64,000 nt of DNA from Agromyces sp. 3263 (GTDB taxonomy: Bacteria > Actinomycetota > Actinomycetes > Actinomycetales > Microbacteriaceae), in assembly GCF_031456545.1 (NCBI RefSeq), contig NZ_JAVDUV010000002.1:992001-1056000 (forward strand). The letters run 5' to 3'. The notes under the pieces were generated by a model, which did not search any database, had not been told where the DNA came from, and worked only from the letters and a program-made list of their open reading frames with translations. The position numbers and the translations under genes are program-made. Within the stretch, counting starts at the first letter, position 1. The number at the start of each line of letters is the position of its first letter. Of the stretch, positions 1 to 7,887 are shown piece by piece.

Positions 1-1325
1 GAGCGCTGGTTGCCTGCGGCGGCCACCAGGCCGTAGCCGTGCGTGTAGACGACGTGCGAGTTGAACCAGGTCTCGGCATCGCCGAGGCCCGAGAGCGCGA
101 GGTCTCGCACCGCGACCACGGTGTCCTGGGTGGTGCCGTCGATGTCGTACCGGTCCACGTCGAGCGCGTCGGGGAACTGGTAGTACTGGCGGAACTGCTC
201 GAGCTGCTGGAACGCCGGGCTGATCACGAGCGGGTCCATCAGTCGGATGTTCGCCGTCGTCGCGGCATCCGATCGCAGCGCGCCGGGCTCGGCGTCGGTC
301 TTCGCCTCGAATGGGATCGTCTCGATGTCGGCGACGCCGTAGGCCTCACGGGTGAGGTCGATGGAGCGTTCGATGTACGGCGCCTCCAGCGAGCGGGCGC
401 TCGGGTCGACCTGGAACCGCTGGATGATCCAGGGGTAGAGGGAACCGATGATCAGGCTCGAGACGACGAGGAGCGCGACGCCCACGAGCGGCAGCCGCCA
501 GCGGCCGATGAGCGCGGTGACGAAGAAGAGGATCGCGACGCCGACCGCCGCCGCCGCGAGGATCTGTCGACCGGGGATCACGGCGTTGACGTCGGTGTAT
601 CCCGCACCGGTGATGAGGGTGCTGTTCTCCGTGACGGTCGCGTACTGGTCGAACCAGATGCTGACGCCCTGGAGCAGCAGGTAGAGGCCAGCCGTCACCG
701 CGATCTGGATGCGAGCCGACTTCGAGATGACGACCTCGCGGCCGCTCACGCGGATGGACCCGTAGAGGTAGTTCGTCGCGATGACGAGGAGCAGCGAGAG
801 CAGCACCACGGCCGACGCGAAGCCGACGATCGAGCGGTAGAACGGCAGCTCGAAGACGAAGAAGCCGATGTCGAAGCCGAACTGCGGATCATTCGTGCCG
901 AACGGGGTGCGGTTCAGCCAGGTGAGGGTGAGTTCCCACCGGCTCGACGTCGAGACGCCCGCGAAGATGCCGAGCACGACGGGGATGCCGTACATCGCGA
1001 GGCGGCGGAGTGGCTCGAACACCTCCTGATAGCGGTCGAGCTGCGAGTTCAGCTTCGCGTAGACGGGACGCGTGCGGTAGGCGATCTGGATGGAGGCCCA
1101 GACGGGCACGGCCATCGCGAGGAAGCCGATCAGGAAGAGGACGAGGCGCGCCACCCACTCGGTCGTGAGCACGTCGACGAAGCCGAGCTGGTCGTACCAG
1201 AGCACGTCGGCGTAGAGGCCCACGAACACGAAGAACGCGATGAGGAGCAGGGCCACCACCCCGATCGTGATCGCGATCGGCGCGCGACGGCGCGGCATCC
1301 TCGGTTCGTGCGGCTGTGCAGACAC
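1..1325 (-). CDS. UPF0182 family membrane protein (C-terminus beyond window)
   Basis: About 441 N-terminal residues are present; the gene runs off the left edge. The translation opens with a short basic segment (MPRRRAP), then a hydrophobic helix at about residues 17-40, a second near 60-80 and further helices, with large extracytoplasmic loops. This matches the large multi-span UPF0182 (COG1615) family of actinobacteria, whose function is not established. The GTG start at 1325 has a purine-rich site (GAGGCGAAGA) just upstream, and a TAGGAT -10 box lies at 1365-1370. It is transcribed away from the co-oriented PDZ/Lon-like gene, the order seen in mycobacteria as I recall it. The family call is firm; the role is unknown. 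Confidence 0.85.
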   Translation of the reverse strand, partial: MSAQPHEPRMPRRRAPIAITIGVVALLLIAFFVFVGLYADVLWYDQLGFVDVLTTEWVARLVLFLIGFLAMAVPVWASIQIAYRTRPVYAKLNSQLDRYQEVFEPLRRLAMYGIPVVLGIFAGVSTSSRWELTLTWLNRTPFGTNDPQFGFDIGFFVFELPFYRSIVGFASAVVLLSLLLVIATNYLYGSIRVSGREVVISKSARIQIAVTAGLYLLLQGVSIWFDQYATVTENSTLITGAGYTDVNAVIPGRQILAAAAVGVAILFFVTALIGRWRLPLVGVALLVVSSLIIGSLYPWIIQRFQVDPSARSLEAPYIERSIDLTREAYGVADIETIPFEAKTDAEPGALRSDAATTANIRLMDPLVISPAFQQLEQFRQYYQFPDALDVDRYDIDGTTQDTVVAVRDLALSGLGDAETWFNSHVVYTHGYGLVAAAGNQR

Positions 1326-1364
1326 TCTTCGCCTCTTGTTCGGTCGCTGTGGGATCGAGACTCC

Positions 1365-1370
1365 ATCCTA
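1365..1370 (-). promoter_or_regulatory. -10 box TAGGAT for the UPF0182 gene
   Basis: On the minus strand the hexamer TAGGAT fits the actinobacterial TANNNT consensus and lies about 40 nt before the GTG start, leaving room for a ribosome binding site. No convincing -35 box is visible. Confidence 0.4.
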
Positions 1371-1396
1371 GAGTCGCGTTCCTTTGAAACTGCTGT

Positions 1397-2503
1397 TCAG
1401 GCGGCGGGGCAGGAGGCGAAGGCCGAGGTGTCCTCGCCGTCGCCGATCGCCTCGACCACCGAGCGCGCCTCGTCGAGGGTCTTCACGGCGAAGACTCGCA
1501 TGCCGTCTGGGACATGTCCGGTGACCTCGTCGCAGTTCGAGGCCGGGGCGAGGAACCAGTCGGCGCCCGCCTCCTCGGCCCCCCAGAGCTTCTGGCGGAT
1601 GCCGCCGATGGGCCCGACCTGGCCCGACGAGTCGATCGTGCCGGTGCCGGCCAAGACCTCGCCGCCCGTCATCTCGTCGGGCGTGAGCTTGTCGATGATG
1701 CCCAGGGCGAACATCATGCCGGCGCTGGGGCCGCCGACGTTGTCGAGCTGCAGCACGACGTCGATGGGGAACTCGTAGTGCATGCGCACGCCCACGCCGA
1801 GCACCACGGTGCCGTCGCGGTCGACGGGGGTGACCTCGAGCGTCTGCTCGGCGCCGTCGCGCACCACGAGGAGGCTGGCGGAGGTGTCGGCGCCGTTCTC
1901 GCGCACGGCGGAACGGAGTTCGTCGATGGAGTTCACGGCGGTGCCGTTGACGGAGACGATGACGTCGCCCTCCTCGAGCACGCCCGCGGCGGGCGAGTCG
2001 TCGACGACGCCGGCCACGGTCACCTCGCGCGGGAAGTCATAGCCCAGCTCGACGAGCGCGGCGGCGATCGCGTCCTGCTGGGAGTCCACCATGGCCGCCT
2101 CGTTCTGGGCGTCGCGATCGGTGTCGCTCACGCCCGGAGGGAAGACCGCCTCGACCGGCACGGCCGACCGCGTGCGGTCGAACCAGGCGGCGACCACCTC
2201 GAGCCAGTTGGGGGTCTGTCCCGGCCGGCCGCGCACGGTGACCGTGAGCAGGTTGAGTTCCCCGTCCGTGGGGAAGGTCTCGGCATCGGGGATCTCGATG
2301 AGCGGCACCTCCTCGCCGTCGTGCTCGGCGGTGCCCAGCGTGTCGAAGACGGGGCCGGGCTGCTCGATCACGTACGGAGAAGGAAGCAGGGCGAAGAGGA
2401 TGCCGATGGCCACGGCGACGGCGAGCGCCGTCCACCCGACGCGCTCCCGACGCGAACGGCGGCCCTGCGGGCGCGGCGACGGGTCGTCGTCGAAGAGGGC
2501 CAT
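1397..2503 (-). CDS. PDZ domain-containing Lon-like (S16) protease, membrane anchored
   Basis: 368 residues. The N-terminus is basic, followed by one transmembrane helix at about residues 22-41. A PDZ domain covers about 160-240 and a Lon-type peptidase domain lies at the C-terminus. The S16 catalytic dyad is visible: Ser260 in GGPSAG and Lys305 in GGIRQKL. The layout is that of YlbL/Rv3194c-type proteins, which are thought to degrade membrane or extracytoplasmic substrates. The ATG at 2503 is preceded by an excellent site (GGAAGGAA); the open frame extends further upstream, but without a comparable start. A TAGGCT -10 box lies at 2589-2594. Intact; substrate unknown. Confidence 0.9.
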   Translation of the reverse strand: MALFDDDPSPRPQGRRSRRERVGWTALAVAVAIGILFALLPSPYVIEQPGPVFDTLGTAEHDGEEVPLIEIPDAETFPTDGELNLLTVTVRGRPGQTPNWLEVVAAWFDRTRSAVPVEAVFPPGVSDTDRDAQNEAAMVDSQQDAIAAALVELGYDFPREVTVAGVVDDSPAAGVLEEGDVIVSVNGTAVNSIDELRSAVRENGADTSASLLVVRDGAEQTLEVTPVDRDGTVVLGVGVRMHYEFPIDVVLQLDNVGGPSAGMMFALGIIDKLTPDEMTGGEVLAGTGTIDSSGQVGPIGGIRQKLWGAEEAGADWFLAPASNCDEVTGHVPDGMRVFAVKTLDEARSVVEAIGDGEDTSAFASCPAA

Positions 2504-2588
2504 CCGTGGTTCCTTCCGGGCGATCGAATCGCCGAGTGCGAGCGCCGGGGCCGGCGTTGTTCGCGAAGGGCGGACACCCGGAACGCCC

Positions 2589-2635
2589 AGCCTAGGCCAT
2601 TTCCCAGACACGCGCCCGAGGCCCGGGACTACGGT
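2589..2635. promoter_or_regulatory. Divergent promoter region between the PDZ protease and the metalloprotease
   Basis: Two TANNNT boxes point outward: TAGGCT on the minus strand at 2589-2594 for the PDZ protease, and TACGGT on the plus strand at 2630-2635 for the metalloprotease. Both leave a leader with a recognisable ribosome binding site. This is pattern-based only. Confidence 0.4.
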
Positions 2636-2664
2636 GGAAACAGACGCGACTGGAGGTGGCTCAC

Positions 2665-4041
2665 GTGGCCGATCGGGACGACGAGCCTGGCGACAAGAAC
2701 CCCGAAGACGAGTTCCGCGACATGCTGCGGGAGCTCCTCTCGGGCTCCGGCGGCATCGATCCGTCGCGGCTCGCGGGAGCGGCCGGACTGCCGAACGACC
2801 CGGCGAGCCTCGCCGCGCTCTTCGGGCAGCTGCAGGCGGCCATGAACCAGAGCGGCGACGACATCGACTGGAGTGTGGCGGTGCGCCAGGGCGAGGAGCG
2901 CGCGGCATCCGGACAGCTGCAGATCACCGCGGAGGAGCGCGCTCGACTCGACCAGGCCCTGCAGGTCGCGTCGTTGTGGCTCGACCCGGTCGTCGACTTC
3001 TCGGCCCTCCCCGACACTCCCGAGCTGCTCACCCGGCGCGCGTGGGTCGCCGCCACCATGCCGGTCTGGTCGCAGCTGGCCGAGCCGGTCGCGCTCAGCA
3101 TCTCCGACTCGCTGACGCGCGTGATGAGCGAGCAGGCGCCCGAGGAGCTCCGCTCGATGATCCAGGGTGCCAGCCGCATGATGCGGGGCATCGGCGGCGC
3201 GCTCTTCGCCATGCAGCTCGGACAGGTCGTCGGGCAGCTCGCCACCGAGGTCGTCTCGGGCGGCGACATCGGCATCCCGCTGCAGAGCGACGGCCGCGCC
3301 GTGCTCGTGCCGCAGAACGTCGCCGAGTTCGGCAACGGCCTCGACATCCCCACCGACCAGGTCGAGCTGTACCTCGCGGTGCGCGAGATCGCACACGCCC
3401 GGCTGTTCCGCCACGCGCGCTGGCTGCGCCTGCACCTGATCAGCGCCATCACCGCCTTCGCCCGCGGCATCGACATCGACACCGACCGCCTCGAGCAGCT
3501 CGCCGAGGGCTTCGATCCGTCGAACACCGAGGAGCTCCGCGACGCCGTCGTGAACGGCGCGCTCATCCGCCCGAAGAGCGAGGCGCAGGATGCCGCGCTG
3601 GGACGTCTCGAGACGATGCTCGCCCTCGTCGAGGGCTGGGTCGACGCGGTCACGGCCGACGCCACCGGCCGCCTGCCCCGATCCGACGCGATCGCCGAGT
3701 CGATCCGCCGTCGACGCGCCTCCGGCGGGCCGGCCGAGTCGGCGTTCGCCACGCTCGTGGGGCTCGAGCTGCGTCCGCGCCGCCTGCGCGAGGCCGCGGC
3801 GATGTGGCGCGCGGTCACCGAGGCCGTCGGCGTCGAGGGCCGTGACGCCCTCTGGTCGCACCCCGACCTGCTGCCGACGAGCGCCGACCTCGATGACCCG
3901 ACCGCCCTGATCGCCCGGCTGACCGGAGTCGAGACCGCCGATTCGGCTGCCGACGATGAGTTCGACCAGGCGCTCGAGCAGCTGCTGCGCGGCGAGACGC
4001 CGGCGGCCCCCGGCGAGGACGGCGAGGACCCGAAGGCCTGA
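2665..4041 (+). CDS. DUF2342 family putative zinc-dependent metalloprotease
   Basis: 458 residues. The family is recognised from the overall pattern and from the conserved REIAHARLF segment around residues 240-248, where E241 and H244 are the likely metal-site residues. The protein is acidic and soluble, with no signal peptide. I place the start at GTG 2665, because GGAGG at 2652-2656 then sits 8 nt upstream; GTG 2656 would overlap that site. It is divergent from the PDZ/Lon-like gene, the arrangement of Rv3194c/Rv3195. Proteolytic activity is a family prediction, not demonstrated here. Confidence 0.85.
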   Translation: MADRDDEPGDKNPEDEFRDMLRELLSGSGGIDPSRLAGAAGLPNDPASLAALFGQLQAAMNQSGDDIDWSVAVRQGEERAASGQLQITAEERARLDQALQVASLWLDPVVDFSALPDTPELLTRRAWVAATMPVWSQLAEPVALSISDSLTRVMSEQAPEELRSMIQGASRMMRGIGGALFAMQLGQVVGQLATEVVSGGDIGIPLQSDGRAVLVPQNVAEFGNGLDIPTDQVELYLAVREIAHARLFRHARWLRLHLISAITAFARGIDIDTDRLEQLAEGFDPSNTEELRDAVVNGALIRPKSEAQDAALGRLETMLALVEGWVDAVTADATGRLPRSDAIAESIRRRRASGGPAESAFATLVGLELRPRRLREAAAMWRAVTEAVGVEGRDALWSHPDLLPTSADLDDPTALIARLTGVETADSAADDEFDQALEQLLRGETPAAPGEDGEDPKA

Positions 4042-4100
4042 GGCCGGATCCCTGTGGACGGATGCCGCGGCCGACCGCGCGCGTGGGGCATGCTCTCGGC

Positions 4101-5120
4101 ATGTCACCGCGCATCGATCCGGCCCTCCCCGTCGTGTGGCGCACGCCCCTCGACCTCCAGCTCGGCGCGTCGCCGCGCGTCGTGGTGCGCGGCGCGGGCG
4201 ACCTCGAGACGGGGCTGATCGCAGCGCTCCGGCACGGCGCGAGCATCGAGACGCTGTGCACGATCGGCAGCGGGCTCGGTGGCGAGCGCGACGAGGTGCT
4301 CGAGTTGGTGGCAGCGCTGGAGCCGGCATTCGAGGCCGTGCCGCCGTCGGCCGCACGCGCGCGAGGAGGTGCCGCGCCGGTGGTCGTGGTCGACGGCGAC
4401 GACCTCGTGGCCGGCCGGCTCGGCGGCGACCTCCTGTCGCTCGGCTACCGGGTGCTGCGTCCCCAACCCGGTGGTGTGCTCATCGAGTGCGTCGCGGTGG
4501 CGGGTGGCGCGGGCGGGAGTGAGCCCGACGGCGCCGGAGCCGCGACCGACCTCGCCGACGCGACCGACCTTGCCGACGCGACCGACCTCGTCGACGCGAC
4601 CGATCTCGCCGACGCGGTCGACCTCGTCGTGATCGTCGCGTCGTGGGTGGTGCCGCCGGCGCGGCACCTCCCCTGGCTCCGCCGCGACATCCCGCACCTC
4701 GCCGTCGTGTTCGACGACACCGGGGCGCGCATCGGCCCGCTCGTGGAGCCCGGCTCCGGGCCGTGCCTGCGCTGCGTCGACCTCGACCGCCGCGATGACG
4801 ACGCGGCGTGGCCGGTGATCGCGGCGCAGCTCGCCGGTCGACCGGCCGCGACGGCGACGACCCTCGCCGTCATCGAGGCGACCGCCCTGTCGGTGGGCGT
4901 CATCGACGACCGGCTGCGATGCGGTTCGAAGGCCCTGGCGTCGACATCGCTCCTGCTCAGCCGCGAACGACCGGCCGCGCTCCCCCGCCGGCGCCGGCAC
5001 GAGCCGCATCCCGAGTGCGGGTGCCGAGCTCCTGGAGGAATCGCGACGGCTCCCGTTCGCCTCGATGCGCACCGCCGGCCCGGGCCCACGACAGCGTCAG
5101 CCGCTTCCGTGCCCGCGTGA
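4101..5120 (+). CDS. ThiF/cyclodehydratase-like protein with hexapeptide repeat
   Basis: 339 residues, resembling the ThiF-type proteins found downstream of DUF2342 genes in actinobacteria (compare Rv3196). It has an N-terminal half with leader-binding character, a Rossmann-like stretch (VDLVVIVASWV, PHLAVVFDD), then PGSGPCLRC and a C-terminal HPECGC at about residues 302-307, the usual metal-binding or structural cysteines of this group. An inserted ATDLAD hexapeptide repeat fills residues 148-177. The ATG at 4101 fits the family start. The last 164 nt overlap the 3' end of the converging helicase gene, so the roughly 35 residues after HPECGC may be a stop-loss extension. No TOMM precursor or other cyclodehydratase partner lies nearby, so the function is open. 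Confidence 0.65.
   Translation: MSPRIDPALPVVWRTPLDLQLGASPRVVVRGAGDLETGLIAALRHGASIETLCTIGSGLGGERDEVLELVAALEPAFEAVPPSAARARGGAAPVVVVDGDDLVAGRLGGDLLSLGYRVLRPQPGGVLIECVAVAGGAGGSEPDGAGAATDLADATDLADATDLVDATDLADAVDLVVIVASWVVPPARHLPWLRRDIPHLAVVFDDTGARIGPLVEPGSGPCLRCVDLDRRDDDAAWPVIAAQLAGRPAATATTLAVIEATALSVGVIDDRLRCGSKALASTSLLLSRERPAALPRRRRHEPHPECGCRAPGGIATAPVRLDAHRRPGPTTASAASVPA
4542..4631 (+). repeat. 18-bp tandem repeat inside the ThiF-like gene
   Basis: Five units of 18 bp starting at 4542, 4560, 4578, 4596 and 4614. The first four encode ATDLAD or ATDLVD; the fifth is degenerate (AVDLVV). The units differ only by single bases, so expansion looks recent. The insertion keeps the reading frame. Confidence 0.85.
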
Positions 5121-6783
5121 TGCCCACGTAGAGCAGCCGGCGCTCCTCGTCGATCGCGTCGAAGCCCTTCGCGTACGCGATCGGGAGCATGCCCTCGGTG
5201 AGGCCGACGATGTGCACCTCGTCCCACTCGAGCCCCTTCGCCGAGTGCAGCGTCGCGAGGGTCACGGCCGACACCGTCGGCTCGTGCTGCGCCTCCGCGC
5301 GTGCCCGGAGCTCGTCGGCGAACTCGCGGAAGGTCGTTCCGACGGGGGCGTCGTCGACGAGGCGGGCGAGCGCGTTCAGCGACTCCCACCTGGCTCGGAC
5401 GGCGCCCGGACCCTCGGGCGGCTGCACCGTCCAGCCCATCGAGCGCAGCACGTCGCTGACCGACTTGAACAGGGGCTCCCCCGCGATGGTGAGCGCGGCC
5501 GCGCGCAGCGCGTGAACCGCCTCGCGCACCTCGGGCCGGTCGAAGAACCGCGCCGATCCCCGCACCCTCGAGCCGACGCCGACCTCGTCGAGCGCGCGTT
5601 CGAGGATGGCCGACTGGGAGTTCACGCGCATGAGCACCGCCACATGCTCGGGTCGGACGCCCGCGTCGATCCGGTCGCGGATCCGGGTGGCCACTCCCCT
5701 CGCCTCGGCGAGCTCGTCGGCGAACTCCAGCACGAGCGGCTCCGGCGACGTGCCGGCCGAGGACGGCGTGGACCTCGCGGCATCCGCCGGGCTCGCGGCA
5801 TCCGCCGGGCTCGCGGCATCCGTGGAGCCCGCGCTCGTCGTGTCGACCGCGTGCAGCTGCAGCGCACCCGCCCGGCCGCGCATCAACCGGTTGGCGGCGT
5901 CCACGACCTCGGGCGTCGAGCGGTAGTTGCGCTCGAGCCGCACGAGCGTCGCGTCCTCGTAGCGGCGCTCGAACCCGAGCAAGTACTCGGGAGTCGCGCC
6001 GGCGAACGTGTAGATGGTCTGGCTGGCGTCGCCGACCACGCACACGTCGCGGCGACCGCCGAGCCACAGGTCGAGGAGTTGCTGTTGCGCCGGGGAGACG
6101 TCCTGGTACTCGTCGACGACGAAGTGGCGATAGCTCTCGCGCACGTGCATCGCCACCGACGGCTCCGACTCGATCATGCCCGCGACGGCGAGCAGCACGT
6201 CCTCGAAGTCGAGCATGCGCCGCTCGTCCTTCAGCTGCTCGTAGCCGGCCACGAGCGCGAGCATCTGGTCTCCGGTCAGCGTGCCCGGTGCGCCCCGGGA
6301 GGCGAGCCGCTGCTCGTAGGCGTCCATGCCGACGGCGCTGACCTTGCGCCACTCGATCTCGGCGGCGACGTCGCGCAGCGTCGGCACGTCGACGCGCAGG
6401 CGCAGTCGCTCGGCCGCCTCGCCGAGGACCCGCCCCTTGTAGTCCAGCACCCTCGGCGCCGAGCCGCCGACCACGAGCGGCCAGAAGTGGTTCAGCTGAG
6501 CGAGCGCGGCCGCGTGGAAGGTGCGTGCCGCCACGCCCTCGGCGCCGAGCGCGCGCAGTCGCGCGCGCAGTTCGGCGGCGGCCCGCGAGGTGAAGGTCAG
6601 CGCCATCACGCGGGCCGGGTCGTAGGCACCGGATGCCACGCCGTAGGCGATGCGGTGGGTGATCGCGCGCGTCTTCCCGGTGCCCGCGCCGGCGAGCACG
6701 CAGACCGGGCCGATGAGCGCCTCCGCCACCACCCGCTGGTCGTCGTCGAGCGCGGCGAGCAGCGGGTCGGATGCCGCGTTCAC
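4957..6783 (-). CDS. UvrD/Rep-type superfamily 1 DNA helicase (UvrD2-like)
   Basis: 608 residues with the full SF1A set: Walker A AGAGTGKT at 31-38, motif II VDEYQD near 224, GDASQTIYTFAGA, the motif IV-VI region with HSAKGLEWDEV near 516, and YVGITRARKRL. It should unwind DNA 3'-5' during repair. The start is GTG 6783, which shares GTGA with the NudC-like stop (translational coupling). It is shorter than mycobacterial UvrD2, having no HRDC-type tail. A low-complexity segment near residues 321-336 is encoded by 18-bp repeats. Its 3' end overlaps the opposite ThiF-like gene by 164 nt. Confidence 0.9.
   Translation of the reverse strand: MNAASDPLLAALDDDQRVVAEALIGPVCVLAGAGTGKTRAITHRIAYGVASGAYDPARVMALTFTSRAAAELRARLRALGAEGVAARTFHAAALAQLNHFWPLVVGGSAPRVLDYKGRVLGEAAERLRLRVDVPTLRDVAAEIEWRKVSAVGMDAYEQRLASRGAPGTLTGDQMLALVAGYEQLKDERRMLDFEDVLLAVAGMIESEPSVAMHVRESYRHFVVDEYQDVSPAQQQLLDLWLGGRRDVCVVGDASQTIYTFAGATPEYLLGFERRYEDATLVRLERNYRSTPEVVDAANRLMRGRAGALQLHAVDTTSAGSTDAASPADAASPADAARSTPSSAGTSPEPLVLEFADELAEARGVATRIRDRIDAGVRPEHVAVLMRVNSQSAILERALDEVGVGSRVRGSARFFDRPEVREAVHALRAAALTIAGEPLFKSVSDVLRSMGWTVQPPEGPGAVRARWESLNALARLVDDAPVGTTFREFADELRARAEAQHEPTVSAVTLATLHSAKGLEWDEVHIVGLTEGMLPIAYAKGFDAIDEERRLLYVGITRARKRLTLSWARAGGAHRGEREPSRFLQELGTRTRDAARAGAGGGARPVVRG
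5774..5821 (-). repeat. 18-bp repeats within the UvrD-like helicase gene
   Basis: On the plus strand, two exact copies of an 18-bp unit at 5774-5791 and 5792-5809, followed by a 12-bp partial copy at 5810-5821. Each unit contains GGCATCC. They encode an Ala/Ser/Asp/Pro-rich linker (repeated AASPAD) between helicase domains, so they are probably structurally neutral. Confidence 0.8.
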
Positions 6784-7799
6784 GTCGTCGTCCACGGGCG
6801 CGACTCGGGCACGGGGCCGCCGTACCACCGCTCGAGCAGCCAGCGGGCGATCGAGGTGCCGCCCGGCAGCGCGACCTCCTGCGCGGCGGCCGCGAGCTCG
6901 TCGCGGGAGAACCACCGCAGCGCGAGGATCTCGACCCCATCGGGCGTCGCCGTCGACGGCGTGGAGCCGTCGGCCACCCGGGCAGTGAACCCGAGCATCA
7001 GGCTGGCCGGCAGCGGCCACGGCTGGGAGGCGCCGTACTCGACGCGGTCGACGCGCAGTCCCGCCTCCTCGCCCACCTCGCGGATGACGGCGGCCTCGAG
7101 CGATTCGCCGGGCTCGACGAATCCGGCGAGGAGCGAGAACCGGTTCTGCTCCCAGAGGGCGTTGGAGCCGAGCAGCACCCGGTCGTCGTCGTCGGTGACG
7201 AGCACGATCACGGCGGGGTCGGTGCGCGGGAACAGGAGCTTCCCCTCGCGGTCGCACCGGCGCGCCCATCCGGCCTGCACCACGGTCGTGGTGGATCCGC
7301 ATCGCGGGCAGAAGGGCGCGGCCGCATGCCAGTTCGCGAGCGCGAGGGCCTCGGTGAAGAGCCCGGCGTCGCGATCGCCGAGCACCGGAGCCGCCGCCCG
7401 CAGATTCGCCCATCGCGCCTCCTCGGGTTCGAGGTCTGCGGCGACCACGTCGTCGAGCACGCGGAGCTCGATGGCCGTGCCGGCCGGAAGGTCGTCGCTC
7501 GCGGCGATCGACACGTCCGCCGACCCCTCGTCGGCGCTGTCGACCGGCGCCGTGGTCGGGATGGTGCGGCCGAGGTAGGCCCGCAGCGTCGAGTCGGGCA
7601 CCGCTGCCGGCTCGAGGAACTGCAGGCGCGGCGCAGACCCCTCGACGCGCTCGGCGAGCAGCGCGCGTCCTCGGTGCAGGACCATGACCCGCGACGCCGG
7701 GTCGGCATCGAAGCGCTCGGCGAACCCGTCGACGCCGCGGGCCTCGCCGTCGCGGTCGAGGGCGGCGCGCGCGAGGGGCGGGGATGTCGATTCGGGCAC
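6780..7799 (-). CDS. nudC: NAD(+) diphosphatase, NudC-type Nudix hydrolase
   Basis: 339 residues. NudC enzymes cleave NAD(H) to NMN(H) and AMP and can remove NAD caps from RNA. Order: N-terminal non-catalytic domain, zinc ribbon starting with CPRC near residue 162, a full Nudix box at about 226-248 (GFVEPGES, then REVGEEAGL), and the NudC signature SQPWPLPAS just after it. Only three zinc-ribbon cysteines are seen; the fourth position holds Glu in CDRE. The ATG at 7799 is 88 nt from the divergent kinase-like gene. The stop overlaps the uvrD-like start (GTGA). Zinc-ligand substitution aside, catalytic residues are intact. Confidence 0.88.
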   Translation of the reverse strand: MPESTSPPLARAALDRDGEARGVDGFAERFDADPASRVMVLHRGRALLAERVEGSAPRLQFLEPAAVPDSTLRAYLGRTIPTTAPVDSADEGSADVSIAASDDLPAGTAIELRVLDDVVAADLEPEEARWANLRAAAPVLGDRDAGLFTEALALANWHAAAPFCPRCGSTTTVVQAGWARRCDREGKLLFPRTDPAVIVLVTDDDDRVLLGSNALWEQNRFSLLAGFVEPGESLEAAVIREVGEEAGLRVDRVEYGASQPWPLPASLMLGFTARVADGSTPSTATPDGVEILALRWFSRDELAAAAQEVALPGGTSIARWLLERWYGGPVPESRPWTTT

Positions 7800-7874
7800 T
7801 GGCCACCTCTCTGCGCTTCAGGGCGGAGTCGGCGGGAAGGCGTGGCGGTCGCCCGGGAGTCGGATTCGCCTGCT

Positions 7875-7880
7875 TAAGCT
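7875..7880 (+). promoter_or_regulatory. Leaderless promoter -10 box TAAGCT
   Basis: TAAGCT ends 7 nt before ATG 7888 and there is no ribosome binding site, so transcription should begin at or next to the start codon. Confidence 0.55.
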
Positions 7881-7887
7881 GTGTGCC

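Noticed and set aside
39..1778. Long plus-strand open frame (579 codons) at the left edge
   Set aside because: Charged, repetitive composition rich in Arg/Asp/Glu/Val; it is the antisense reading of the UPF0182 and PDZ genes, which have clear domain motifs and proper starts.
2504..2908. N-terminal extension of the PDZ protease to 503 residues
   Set aside because: The extension is Arg/Pro-rich, overlaps the divergent promoter and metalloprotease start, and the internal ATG has an excellent ribosome binding site before a clean membrane anchor.
4542..5821. 18-bp repeats as a possible CRISPR array
   Set aside because: Units are directly abutting with no spacers and lie in frame inside two protein genes.
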